Origin: Roseibaca calidilacus
GTDB taxonomy: Bacteria; Pseudomonadota; Alphaproteobacteria; Rhodobacterales; Rhodobacteraceae
DNA length: 64,000 nucleotides
Assembly (NCBI RefSeq): GCF_001517585.1
Contig: NZ_FBYC01000004.1
Location: 1,817,501 to 1,881,500 of the forward strand
Direction: 5' to 3'
The stretch's first letter is position 1. Each line of letters starts with the position of its first letter. The notes beneath the pieces are model-generated. The model was given only the letters and a program-made list of their open reading frames with translations. It searched no databases and had not been told where the DNA came from. Below are positions 1-8,212 of this stretch, piece by piece. Both the position numbers and the translations under genes were made by a program.

Positions 1-324
1 ATGCTACTGCTGACATGCCCCTGCTGCGGCGTTACCGCCGAGGAAACCGAATTCGCCCCCGGCGGCGAAGCGCATCTGAAACGCTCTGGCCCCGGTTCAT
101 CCGATGCCGAGTTCGACAGCTACATGTTCAACCGCAAGAACCCGCGCGGCGTGCATTTCGAACGCTGGCGGCATGCCTATGGCTGCGGCAAATGGTTTCT
201 GGCCGCGCGCTGCACCATGACGCTGGAAGTGTTCGGCACCTACCCCGCGCAAACGGTTGAACCGCCCGCCGAAATTGTCGCCGCCATCAAAGCCAAACGC
301 CCGGATTGGGAGGGGTTCGCATGA
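1..324 (+). CDS. soxD: sarcosine oxidase subunit delta
   Basis: This 107-aa protein is the small zinc-binding delta subunit of heterotetrameric sarcosine oxidase, a cytoplasmic enzyme that demethylates sarcosine to glycine and passes the methyl group to tetrahydrofolate. The N-terminal CPCCG motif (Cys6, 8, 9), a following GGEAH and a distal Cys pair fit the family's zinc site, and the length is normal. The ATG is the first base of the window, so its ribosome-binding site and the expected upstream beta-subunit gene lie outside. It overlaps the alpha-subunit start by 4 nt (ATGA), which implies coupled translation. This soxD is unrelated to the sulfur-oxidation soxD at 58616-59713. Confidence 0.9.
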   Translation: MLLLTCPCCGVTAEETEFAPGGEAHLKRSGPGSSDAEFDSYMFNRKNPRGVHFERWRHAYGCGKWFLAARCTMTLEVFGTYPAQTVEPPAEIVAAIKAKRPDWEGFA

Positions 325-3300
325 GCCATCGTCTTGCCTCTGGCGGTCGCCTGATCGACCGCAGCCGCGATGTGACATTCACCTTCAACGGCAAGACCAT
401 GAAGGGCCATGCGGGGGATACGCTTGCGGCCAGCCTGCTGGCCAATGGCCAGACCTTGTTGGGGCGGTCGTTCAAATACCACCGCCCGCGCGGCATTGTC
501 GCAAGCGGCGCGGAAGAACCCAATGCACTTGTCGGGCTGGGCAAGGGGGATCGGTATGAACCAAACCAACGCGTGACCACGACGGAACTGTTCGAGGGCA
601 TGAGCGCCGAGACGCAGAACCACTGGCCAAGTCTGGAATTCGACCTGCTTGCGGTGAACAGCCTTGTGCCGCAATTCCTGACGGCGGGTTTTTATTACAA
701 GACCTTCCTGCGCCCGCGCGCGTTCTGGAAGCATGTGTATGAACCCATCATTCGCAAATCGGCGGGCTTGGGCAAAGCCCCCGCGCATGATGCGCGCGAC
801 CCCGACCGCTATGAACAGCTTTACGCGTTTTGCGATGTGCTGGTCATCGGTGGTGGCATTGCGGGTCTGCAAGCCGCGCTGTCGGCGGCTGAAACCGGCG
901 CGCGTGTGGCGCTTTGGGAGCAGACCGCGCATTGGGGCGGCCGTGCGCCCGTAGATGGCATAACCATAGACGGGCAGGATGCCGTTGCGTGGATTGCCGC
1001 GACCGTTGCCAAGTTGGCGGGCATGGCGAATGTCCATCTGCGCCTGCGCTGCATGGGCGCGGGTGTGCATGACCATGGTTATGTTCTGGGGTATGAGCGG
1101 GTATCCGACCACGCGCCGAATACCGACGCCCCCCGCCACCGCCTGTGGCGGATGCGCGCGGGCCAGATTGTGACGGCCACGGGGGCAATTGAACGCCCCC
1201 TGTCCTTTGCGGGCAATGACCTGCCGGGCGTGATGCTGGCCAGCGCCATGCGCGACTATGTGGTCAATTACGCCGTCGCGCCGGGAAAATCCGTGGTGGT
1301 TGTGACCAATAACGACGACGCCTACCGCACCGCAATCGCGCTGCGCCGTGCCGGTATCGGCGTGCCCGCCGTGGTCGATGCCCGGCCCGAGGCCAACGGC
1401 CCGCTGGTGGCAGCGGCCCGCGCCGCAGGCATCACCGTTCTGACCGGCAAGGGCATTCGCAAGGTCAAGGGCGGCAAAGCGGTAACAGGTGTCGAGATTT
1501 GCCGCATCGACAGCAAGGGCACCGCTTTCACCGAGGAATTCGACTGCGACGCGGTGGCCATGTCGGGCGGCTGGTCGCCCGTCGTGCATCTGTGGTCGCA
1601 TTGCGGCGGCAAGCTGGTTTGGGACGAGGCGCATCATTTCTTCCGCCCCGATGCCAGCCGCCCGCCTTTGGGCGTGGATGGCGCGGGCTTCGTGCGCGCC
1701 TGCGGCGCGGCCAATGGCGACATGGGCGCAGTGCTGAGTGGCGCGCATGACGCGGGTTTGACAGCGGCAAGAGCCACCGGGGCCACGGGCAAGGCCCCTG
1801 CCCCGGCCACCGACCAAGCCCCCGACATGGCCCCGATGGACGCCGTCTGGATGATGCCGCGTAATGCCGAATACGACCTGCGCATGAAAATGTGGCTGGA
1901 TTATCAGAACGACGTGAAGGTCGCCGACGTGCAATTGGCCGCGCGCGAAGGCTACCAGAGCGTGGAGCATACCAAGCGCTATACCACGCTGGGCATGGCG
2001 ACCGACCAAGGGAAACTAAGCAATATCAACGGTCTGGCGATCCTGTCGGATGCATTGGGCCAGCCCATCCCGGCCACCGGCACCACCACCTTCCGCCCGC
2101 CCTACACGCCCATTTCCATTGGCGCGATCGCGGCAGAGGCAACGGGCAGCACGTTCCAGCCGCTGCGCCGCTCGCCGCTGCATGACTGGCATGACAGCAA
2201 CGGGGCAGATTGGGAACCGGTCGGCCAATGGCGCCGCCCCTACACCTATATCCGCGCGGGCGAGGACCGGCACAAGGCGGTCAACCGAGAGGTCACGAAT
2301 GCACGCACGAATATCGGGCTGCTCGACGCCTCGACCCTTGGCAAGATCCTTGTGCAAGGCCCCGATGCCGGGCGGTTCATGGACATGCTCTATACCAATA
2401 TGATGAGCACGCTCAAACCCGGCAAATGCCGCTACGGGCTGATGTGCAACGAAAACGGCTTCCTGATGGATGACGGGGTCGTGGCGCGGCTGGACGAGAA
2501 TAGTTTCCTTGTGCACACCACATCGGGCGGCGCGGACCATGTGCATGGCTGGATGGAAGACTGGCTGCAATGCGAATGGTGGGACTGGAAGGTCCACACC
2601 GTCAACCTGACCGAACAATATGCGCAAATCGCCGTGGTCGGCCCGAAAGCGCGCCAGCTTCTGGAACGGCTGGGCGGGATGGATGTCAGCCGCGACGCGC
2701 TGAAATTCATGGAATGGTCAGAGGGCAAACTGGGCGGGTTTGACGCGCGGGTGTTCCGCATCAGCTTCTCGGGTGAATTGAGCTTTGAAATTGCCGTGCC
2801 CGCCGGCCAAGGCCGCGCCTTCTGGGACAAGCTTCTGACGGAAGGGGCCGATCTGGGCGTCATGCCCTATGGCACCGAAGCCTTGCATATCCTGCGCGCG
2901 GAAAAGGGCTTCGTCATGATTGGCGATGAAACCGATGGCACAGTCATCCCGCAAGACCTGAACCTGAACTGGGCGATCAGCAAGAAGAAGGACGATTTCC
3001 TTGGCAAGCGCGGGATGGAACGCGAGGCCATGGTCCATCCCGACCGCTGGAAGCTGGTCGGTCTGGAAACGCTGGACGGGTCGGTCCTGCCGCATGGCGC
3101 CTTGGCCGTGACGGGCGGCAAAACCGCCAACAAGCAGGCCGAAACCGAGGGGCGCGTCACCTCCACCTATTATTCGGCCACGTTGAAGCGCGGCATTGCC
3201 ATGGGGCTGGTGCGCCACGGCCCGGACCGGATGGGAGAGGTGCTGGACTTTGCCGGGCCGAATAACGCCCGCATCAAGGCGCGGATCGTGGACCCTGTTC

Positions 3301-3335
3301 TGTATGACAAGGAAGGGACAAAGCAAGATGTCTGA
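321..3335 (+). CDS. soxA: sarcosine oxidase subunit alpha
   Basis: The 1004-aa large subunit binds NAD+ and carries the folate-dependent half of the reaction. In order, the sequence shows an N-terminal 2Fe-2S-like/SoxA domain (about residues 15-105), a Rossmann segment with VIGGGIAG near residue 175, a second nucleotide-binding stretch near residue 322, and a C-terminal aminomethyltransferase (GCV_T-like) half from about residue 600 onward. Length matches the family. I use the ATG at 321 inside the delta stop overlap rather than an in-frame start 15 nt upstream, because it restores the usual MSHRL-type N terminus. It is followed by the gamma gene with an 8-nt overlap. Confidence 0.93.
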   Translation: MSHRLASGGRLIDRSRDVTFTFNGKTMKGHAGDTLAASLLANGQTLLGRSFKYHRPRGIVASGAEEPNALVGLGKGDRYEPNQRVTTTELFEGMSAETQNHWPSLEFDLLAVNSLVPQFLTAGFYYKTFLRPRAFWKHVYEPIIRKSAGLGKAPAHDARDPDRYEQLYAFCDVLVIGGGIAGLQAALSAAETGARVALWEQTAHWGGRAPVDGITIDGQDAVAWIAATVAKLAGMANVHLRLRCMGAGVHDHGYVLGYERVSDHAPNTDAPRHRLWRMRAGQIVTATGAIERPLSFAGNDLPGVMLASAMRDYVVNYAVAPGKSVVVVTNNDDAYRTAIALRRAGIGVPAVVDARPEANGPLVAAARAAGITVLTGKGIRKVKGGKAVTGVEICRIDSKGTAFTEEFDCDAVAMSGGWSPVVHLWSHCGGKLVWDEAHHFFRPDASRPPLGVDGAGFVRACGAANGDMGAVLSGAHDAGLTAARATGATGKAPAPATDQAPDMAPMDAVWMMPRNAEYDLRMKMWLDYQNDVKVADVQLAAREGYQSVEHTKRYTTLGMATDQGKLSNINGLAILSDALGQPIPATGTTTFRPPYTPISIGAIAAEATGSTFQPLRRSPLHDWHDSNGADWEPVGQWRRPYTYIRAGEDRHKAVNREVTNARTNIGLLDASTLGKILVQGPDAGRFMDMLYTNMMSTLKPGKCRYGLMCNENGFLMDDGVVARLDENSFLVHTTSGGADHVHGWMEDWLQCEWWDWKVHTVNLTEQYAQIAVVGPKARQLLERLGGMDVSRDALKFMEWSEGKLGGFDARVFRISFSGELSFEIAVPAGQGRAFWDKLLTEGADLGVMPYGTEALHILRAEKGFVMIGDETDGTVIPQDLNLNWAISKKKDDFLGKRGMEREAMVHPDRWKLVGLETLDGSVLPHGALAVTGGKTANKQAETEGRVTSTYYSATLKRGIAMGLVRHGPDRMGEVLDFAGPNNARIKARIVDPVLYDKEGTKQDV

Positions 3336-3888
3336 CATGGCAACAAGCGCCCTGCCCGGCGCGACATATCAGGGCTTTGTCACGGTCGCAGAAGCGGGCC
3401 TGCGCGGCATGATTACGCTGCGCGGCGATCTGTCAGCCTTGGCCGGGACGGTTAAAAAAGTCATGGGCTGCGCGGTCCCGGCGCAACGGCGGGTGGAACA
3501 AGCGGGCGGCACAGCCGTGGCATGGATGTCACCGGATGAGCTGCTGATCCTGTGCGACTATGCCGATGCGCCTGCATTGGCGGCATCACTGGCGCAGGCG
3601 CTGGAAGGGCAATTTGCCACGGTCGCGAATGTATCGGACGCGCGCGCGGTGTTCACCGTGACAGGCACCGGGGTGGGCGACGCGCTGGCCAAGCTATGCC
3701 CGGTCGATTTCAGCGCGCTGACGACAGGCGACATTCGCCGCACCCGCGCGGCCCAAGTAGCGGCTGCCATCTGGGTGTCGGGGCCGCAGGAAATGACCTT
3801 GGTCTGCTTCCGGTCAGTCGGACAATACATGTTCGACCTGCTCTCGCGCGCCGCTGCACCGGGGTCAGAGCCGAAGCTATATTGCTGA
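3328..3888 (+). CDS. soxG: sarcosine oxidase subunit gamma
   Basis: This 186-aa protein is the gamma subunit, the last member of the beta-delta-alpha-gamma operon. It has the YgfZ/GcvT-like fold signature of the family without catalytic residues; the C-terminal segment with FRSVGQYMFDLL is characteristic. The ATG at 3328 overlaps the end of the alpha gene by 8 nt; a second in-frame ATG four codons later is possible. The stop is followed within 12 nt by a strong terminator, so this is the operon's end. Confidence 0.88.
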   Translation: MSDMATSALPGATYQGFVTVAEAGLRGMITLRGDLSALAGTVKKVMGCAVPAQRRVEQAGGTAVAWMSPDELLILCDYADAPALAASLAQALEGQFATVANVSDARAVFTVTGTGVGDALAKLCPVDFSALTTGDIRRTRAAQVAAAIWVSGPQEMTLVCFRSVGQYMFDLLSRAAAPGSEPKLYC

Positions 3889-3894
3889 CGAAAC

Positions 3895-3927
3895 GAAAAA
3901 GGCGCGAGGTTCCCCTCGCGCCTTTTG
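3895..3927. terminator. bidirectional rho-independent terminator
   Basis: A perfect 9-bp stem (GGCGCGAGG at 3901-3909 pairing with 3914-3922, loop TTCC) is flanked by AAAAA on the left and TTTTG on the right. It therefore works as a terminator on either strand. It sits between the convergent sarcosine oxidase gamma gene and the DEAD-box helicase gene. Confidence 0.9.
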
Positions 3928-3929
3928 TT

Positions 3930-5213
3930 TCATCCGAAACGACGGCGCTTCTGACCACCGCCAGCACCCGGCGCCTTGGCCTTCGGCTTGTCGCCGCGCG
4001 CGCCGCCTGCGCCTTGCGGCTTGCGGCGCTGCTGTGGTTGGCCGCGCTTGCGTTGCTCTGCCCGCGCGGGCCCGGCCAGATCAGCGGACCATGGCACGCC
4101 GCCTTCGACCTTCATGCTGATCTTCATCAGCTTTTCGATGGCACGCAGGTCTTCCATTTCCGCCGGGGCACAGAAGGCAAGCGCGCGGCCCGACGCACCC
4201 GCACGCGCGGTGCGGCCAATGCGGTGAACGTAGTTTTCCGGCACTTCCGGCAGGTCATAGTTATAGACATGGCCCATATCGGGAATGTCGATGCCGCGTG
4301 CGGCAACATCCGTGGCGACCAGCACCTTGATTTCACCGGCGCGGAACGCGGCCAAGGTGCGCTCGCGCTGGCCTTGGCTTTTATTGCCATGGATAGAGCC
4401 TGCGGACAGACCCCAGCTATTGAGCAGTTTCATCAGCTTCTCTGCGCCATGCTTGGTGCGCGAGAAGACAAGCGCCAGATCTTGCGGATGTTGCTTCAGG
4501 TAGCTTTCCAGCAGTTTGGCCTTGTCGCCTTGCGATACGAAATGCACCGATTGGGTGACCTTGTCGGCAGGTTTACCGGGGGCTGCGACCTCTATCCGCT
4601 CGGGGCGGTCCAGATAGGCGGCGGCGATCTCGTTCATCGGCTTTGACATGGTGGCCGAGAACATCAGCGTCTGCCGCTCGCGCGGCAGCAGGCCCGCGAT
4701 TTTGCGCAGCGCGTGGATAAAGCCAAGGTCCAGCATCTGGTCGGCTTCGTCCAGCACCAGCATCCGGGTTTCCGCCAGCGTCAGCGCGCGGCGGTCCAGC
4801 AGGTCCAGCAGGCGGCCGGGGGTGGCCACCAGAATATCGGTGCCCTTGGCCAGTTTCTGGATTTGCGGGTTAATTCCCGCGCCGCCCACCACGCGCGTTA
4901 CCTTCACAGGCGATTTGCGCGCGAAGGCGTCCAGCGTTTCGGCAATCTGGTTGACCAGTTCGCGCGTGGGCGCAAGGATCAGCGCTTGCGTGGTTTTGGG
5001 GTTCGGGCGGCCTGCACCCAACACCTCGTGCAGGATGGGCAGGCCGAAGGCCAGCGTCTTGCCGGTGCCGGTCTGGGCCAGACCCAGAATGTCACGGCCT
5101 TGCATGACCAGCGGGATAGCGCGGGCCTGAATGGGGGTCGGCTTGTCCAGCCCTTGGGCTTCCAGCCCAGCAGTCAGGATCGGGCGCAGGCCGAACATGG
5201 TAAAATCAGTCAA
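3930..5213 (-). CDS. DEAD-box ATP-dependent RNA helicase (RhlE-like)
   Basis: This cytoplasmic RNA helicase uses ATP to unwind RNA duplexes, typically in ribosome assembly, mRNA decay or cold adaptation. It shows the Q motif (TPIQ), Walker A AQTGTGKT near residue 46, PTREL, TPGR, the DEAD box (LDEADQ), SAT, and the C-terminal ATDVAARG and HRIGRTARAG motifs. The tail of about 45 residues is Arg/Lys/Gly/Gln-rich, as in RhlE-type helicases that bind RNA nonspecifically. I place the start at a TTG (5213) because AGAGGA lies 8 nt upstream, giving about 427 aa; an ATG at 5228 would add five residues but has no clear ribosome-binding site. It is divergent from a cold-shock gene. Confidence 0.9.
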   Translation of the reverse strand: MTDFTMFGLRPILTAGLEAQGLDKPTPIQARAIPLVMQGRDILGLAQTGTGKTLAFGLPILHEVLGAGRPNPKTTQALILAPTRELVNQIAETLDAFARKSPVKVTRVVGGAGINPQIQKLAKGTDILVATPGRLLDLLDRRALTLAETRMLVLDEADQMLDLGFIHALRKIAGLLPRERQTLMFSATMSKPMNEIAAAYLDRPERIEVAAPGKPADKVTQSVHFVSQGDKAKLLESYLKQHPQDLALVFSRTKHGAEKLMKLLNSWGLSAGSIHGNKSQGQRERTLAAFRAGEIKVLVATDVAARGIDIPDMGHVYNYDLPEVPENYVHRIGRTARAGASGRALAFCAPAEMEDLRAIEKLMKISMKVEGGVPWSADLAGPARAEQRKRGQPQQRRKPQGAGGARGDKPKAKAPGAGGGQKRRRFG

Positions 5214-5698
5214 GATAAGTCCTCTCATGGCACGCTTGCGCGGCCAAAAATGCCCCATTCAACTGGGGACGGTTGGGGGCGCCACACTCTGGACGCCGCC
5301 CCCCACGCGTGATGTCGGGAAGCTGGTTCGGGGCGCAGTGCCCCCATCGCAAACCTTGTCAGTGCTCACGCGGCACGTCTGCGGTTGCAGGGCATATGCT
5401 CCGCGCTGCTTAAAAAGTCAAGGGAAATCCGGGTCCATGCGCATGGCACTCGAATCACAACATGTTAAAGGCATTGCGCCCCGCGCCGAATTTGCGCTGG
5501 AAAACAGCGGTCAGCCCCGCAAAGCTTGGCCTATTTCACGAAAACCTTGCGTTTTATCGCGGCTGTGGCACCATTTGGATGTGAAGACAGACTTTCTACC
5601 ACGGCCCCTTGCGTCTGCGACAGCCGAACACTGGAAGACCTGGCTGAACGCCCCTTGGCAATCCCGCCAAGGGTTAAGACAGAACGAGGAGAAGCTGT
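5214..5698. other. divergent intergenic region, helicase / cold-shock gene
   Basis: These 485 nt separate two divergent genes and should hold both promoters. I see no convincing coding sequence; a plus-strand frame that crosses it reads out of frame through the cold-shock gene. It contains several GC-rich inverted repeats: 5330-5344, an imperfect one at 5274-5305, and a perfect one at 5652-5673. I cannot assign -35/-10 boxes with confidence. The length suggests a long cold-shock mRNA leader. Confidence 0.5.
5652..5673 (+). promoter_or_regulatory. leader stem-loop upstream of cold-shock gene
   Basis: A perfect 8-bp inverted repeat (CCCTTGGC, 6-nt loop, GCCAAGGG) ends 13 nt before the GAGGAG ribosome-binding site (5686-5691) of the cold-shock gene. 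There is no U-run after it, so it is not a standard terminator. Cold-shock mRNAs are known to use structured leaders for temperature-dependent translation; that role here is inference. Confidence 0.5.
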
Positions 5699-5905
5699 AT
5701 GCCAACCGGCACAGTGAAATGGTTCAACACGACCAAGGGCTATGGGTTCATTGCCCCCGATGATGGCGGTAAGGATATTTTCGTGCATATCTCTGCGGTC
5801 GAGCGCGCCGGGCTGACAGGCTTGGCCGACGACCAAAAGGTCGGGTATGAGCTGCGCGCAGGCCGCGACGGGCGCGAATCTGCCAGCGATTTGCGCCTGC
5901 TGTAA
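5699..5905 (+). CDS. cold-shock domain protein (CspA family)
   Basis: This 68-aa single-domain OB-fold protein binds single-stranded nucleic acid and acts as an RNA chaperone. RNP1 (KGYGFI, residues 13-18) and RNP2 (DIFVHI, residues 26-31) are intact and the N terminus GTVKWFN is typical. A strong GAGGAG site precedes the ATG by 7 nt. The gene is single-cistron and divergent from a DEAD-box helicase, a plausible functional partner in RNA unfolding. Family paralogs are common, so the specific Csp number cannot be given. Confidence 0.95.
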   Translation: MPTGTVKWFNTTKGYGFIAPDDGGKDIFVHISAVERAGLTGLADDQKVGYELRAGRDGRESASDLRLL

Positions 5906-5953
5906 GCAAGTCTGACGAAAAGGGGTCGCTGCCGGACACCGGCCGCGACGGTG

Positions 5954-6274
5954 TTACAGGCCCAGTGCCTTTTGCGTATCGACCTTCCAGCCCAGATACC
6001 AAGCGCCATTTTTCTGGATGACCGGGCGCTTCATCAGCGTCGGGTGTGCGGCGAGCAAATCGTCCGGGTCCATCGCTTTGTCGTCGTCTGACAGCCCGCG
6101 CCACGTGGTCGAGGCGCGATTTATCACCGCATCCCCGAATTGCGCGATCAGGGTGGCGCGTTCCTCGGCACTCAGCGGGTCTGCCCGGATGTCGCGGAAC
6201 GCGGCGTCTGGCAGCGCCTTGATCGCCTTGCGGCAAGTGTCACAGGTTTTCAGGCCAAGGATGGTCGTGGTCAT
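5954..6274 (-). CDS. ArsC/Spx-family thioredoxin-fold protein
   Basis: This 106-aa protein has the ArsC/YffB fold: N-terminal TILGLKTCDTCRKA with a CxxC pair (Cys11, Cys14) and a conserved RPVIQKNG segment near the C terminus. Family members include glutaredoxin-dependent arsenate reductases and the uncharacterised YffB group; the short length and lack of ars neighbours favour a YffB-like role, so arsenate reduction is unproven. The ATG at 6274 has CGGAGA 8 nt upstream. It lies convergent to the cold-shock gene and divergent from thymidine kinase, each with a short gap. Confidence 0.83.
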   Translation of the reverse strand: MTTTILGLKTCDTCRKAIKALPDAAFRDIRADPLSAEERATLIAQFGDAVINRASTTWRGLSDDDKAMDPDDLLAAHPTLMKRPVIQKNGAWYLGWKVDTQKALGL

Positions 6275-6363
6275 GCATGTCTCCGGTTTGGGGCAAGATG
6301 CCCGGCGGCTGCGTCCCCCGCAAGGGGCTTTTCGCCGCGCGCAGGGCGGGCTAAAGCAGGCGC

Positions 6364-6960
6364 ATGGCGAAGCTGTATTTCCATTACTCGACCATGAATG
6401 CGGGCAAATCCACGATCCTGCTGCAAGCCGCGCATAACTACCGCGAGCGGGGCATGGTGCCTTATTTGCTGACAGCAAAGCTGGATGAGCGCGCAGGCCA
6501 TGGGCGGATCGCGTCGCGCATCGGGATCGGGGCAGAGGCGGATACGTTCGACGATCAGGAAGACCTGTTCGCCAAGCTGACCGCGCGCATGGCACAAGGC
6601 CCGGTTGCCTGTGTTTTCGTGGACGAAGCCCAATTCCTGAAGCCCGATCAGGTCTGGCAACTGGCCCGCGCGGTGGATGATCTGCGCGTGCCGGTCATGT
6701 GCTACGGGCTGCGGGTGGATTTCCGGGGCGAACTGTTCCCCGGATCGGCCACGCTGCTGGCCTTGGCCGACGAAATGCGCGAGGTGCGCACGATCTGCCA
6801 TTGCGGCAAGAAAGCCACCATGGTCGTGCGGCTTGGCCCCGATGGCCAAGCCCTGCGCGATGGGGCGCAAGTGCAGATTGGCGGCAACGAGAGCTATGTC
6901 GCACTGTGCCGCCGCCACTGGCGCGAGGCGATGGAAGACCGCCCCACCCCGCAGGGTTAA
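6364..6960 (+). CDS. tdk: thymidine kinase
   Basis: This 198-aa type II (TK1-like) thymidine kinase phosphorylates thymidine to dTMP in nucleoside salvage. The P-loop STMNAGKST (residues 9-17), the FVDEAQF motif with the likely catalytic Glu88, and the zinc-binding CHCGKK plus a later Cys are all present. Length is typical. Its TAA stop shares a TTAA palindrome (6957-6960) with the stop of the convergent alanine dehydrogenase gene. The salvage enzyme thymidine phosphorylase is also encoded in the window (47609-48904). Confidence 0.94.
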   Translation: MAKLYFHYSTMNAGKSTILLQAAHNYRERGMVPYLLTAKLDERAGHGRIASRIGIGAEADTFDDQEDLFAKLTARMAQGPVACVFVDEAQFLKPDQVWQLARAVDDLRVPVMCYGLRVDFRGELFPGSATLLALADEMREVRTICHCGKKATMVVRLGPDGQALRDGAQVQIGGNESYVALCRRHWREAMEDRPTPQG

Positions 6961-8078
6961 GCGGCGTTCAGCGCCGCCTCTGGGGCGATCACATCCAACC
7001 CCAGCGCCTTGCCGACCGCGCCATAGGTCAGACGGCCCGCATGGGTGTTCAGCCCGGCCAGCAGATGCGGGTCATCCGCGCAGGCCTGCCGCCAGCCCTT
7101 ATTGGCCAGCGCCAGCATGAAGGGCATCGTCGCGTTGCCCAGTGCGATTGTCGAGGTGCGCGCGACCGCCCCCGGCATATTGGCCACGCAATAATGCATG
7201 ATCCCGTCCACCTCATAGATCGGGTCGGCATGGGTGGTGGCGCGCGAGGTTTCAAAACACCCGCCTTGGTCAATTGCTACATCGACCAGCACCGCACCCG
7301 GTTTCATATCGGCCAGTTGCGCACGGCGAAGCAGCTTTGGCGCCGCCGCCCCCGGCACCAGCACCGCGCCGATAACCATATCGGCCTGCAAGACCATTTC
7401 AGCCGTGCGCGCAGCACTGGCATAGCCGGTGCGGAACTGCTGGCCGAACATGTCATCCAGATAGCGCAGGCGCGGCAAGGACAGGTCCAGCACGGTCACA
7501 TCCGCGCCCATGCCCGCAGCAATACGCGCGGCATGGGTGCCGACAACACCGCCGCCGATGACAACCACATTGGCCGGGCCAACACCCGGCACGCCGCCCA
7601 TCAGTACACCGCGCCCACCATTGGCCTTTTGCAACGTCCATGCGCCCATTTGCGGGGCCAGACGCCCCGCCACTTCGGACATGGGCGCCAAAAGCGGCAA
7701 GCCGCCCGCGCGGTCCGTGACGGTTTCGTAAGCAATGGCGGTCACGCCACTGTCCAGCAGGTCGCGGGTCTGGTCCGGATCGGGGGCCAAGTGCAGATAG
7801 GTGAACAGCGCCTGTCCGGCGCGCAACTGCTTGCGTTCGACCGCTTGCGGTTCCTTGACCTTGACGACCAGATCGGCGGTTTCGAACACCTCTGCGGCGG
7901 TATCGACAATCCCGGCCCCGGCGCGCGTGTAATCCGCATCGACAAAACCGGCGCCCGTGCCAGCACCGGCCTGAACGACCACCTCATGCCCGGCGCGCAC
8001 AAGCTCTTGCGCCGCCGCAGGGGTCAGGCCAACGCGAAATTCCTGTGGTTTGATCTCCGTGGGGCATCCAACGCGCAT
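6957..8078 (-). CDS. ald: alanine dehydrogenase
   Basis: This 373-aa enzyme reversibly deaminates L-alanine to pyruvate and ammonia using NAD+. The N terminus MRVGCPTEIKP is diagnostic; catalytic Lys75 (VKVKEPQ) and His96 (YLHLAPD) sit at the canonical positions, and the NAD-binding VIGGGVVGTHAA lies near residue 172. Length is standard. It is divergent from an Lrp/AsnC regulator over a 134-nt AT-rich gap with palindromes, the usual arrangement for alanine-inducible control by AldR-type regulators. The 3' end overlaps the thymidine kinase stop. Confidence 0.95.
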   Translation of the reverse strand: MRVGCPTEIKPQEFRVGLTPAAAQELVRAGHEVVVQAGAGTGAGFVDADYTRAGAGIVDTAAEVFETADLVVKVKEPQAVERKQLRAGQALFTYLHLAPDPDQTRDLLDSGVTAIAYETVTDRAGGLPLLAPMSEVAGRLAPQMGAWTLQKANGGRGVLMGGVPGVGPANVVVIGGGVVGTHAARIAAGMGADVTVLDLSLPRLRYLDDMFGQQFRTGYASAARTAEMVLQADMVIGAVLVPGAAAPKLLRRAQLADMKPGAVLVDVAIDQGGCFETSRATTHADPIYEVDGIMHYCVANMPGAVARTSTIALGNATMPFMLALANKGWRQACADDPHLLAGLNTHAGRLTYGAVGKALGLDVIAPEAALNAA

Positions 8079-8114
8079 GTCATTCTCCTATCGCTGCAAT
8101 GACAGGATAATGCG

Positions 8115-8170
8115 TTGCGGACGAAATTAATTTGCAGATATTCAGTGGTTAAGTATATTCTTCGAAGAAC
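8115..8170. promoter_or_regulatory. ald/lrp divergent control region with palindromes
   Basis: Two perfect palindromes lie between the divergent genes: AAATTAATTT (8124-8133) and TTCTTCGAAGAA (8158-8169). The stretch is much more AT-rich than its surroundings. Lrp/AsnC proteins bind such degenerate palindromic AT-rich sites, so these are the best candidates for the operator. The assignment is inferred from position and symmetry. Confidence 0.5.
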
Positions 8171-8212
8171 ATTCGCAAAATGCTACAAATAGCTAAAAAG
8201 GATTGCGCTGCG

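Noticed and set aside
240-2009. 589-codon minus-strand frame antisense to sarcosine oxidase alpha
   Set aside because: It lies wholly opposite a gene with clear domains; high-GC codon bias creates long antisense frames and its composition (His/Gly/Arg-rich) is not protein-like.
5274-5305. GC-rich inverted repeat as terminator
   Set aside because: The stem is imperfect, there is no U-run on either strand, and it lies upstream of both divergent genes.
5131-5763. 210-codon plus-strand frame through the helicase start and cold-shock gene
   Set aside because: It has no family features and reads the cold-shock gene in the wrong frame.
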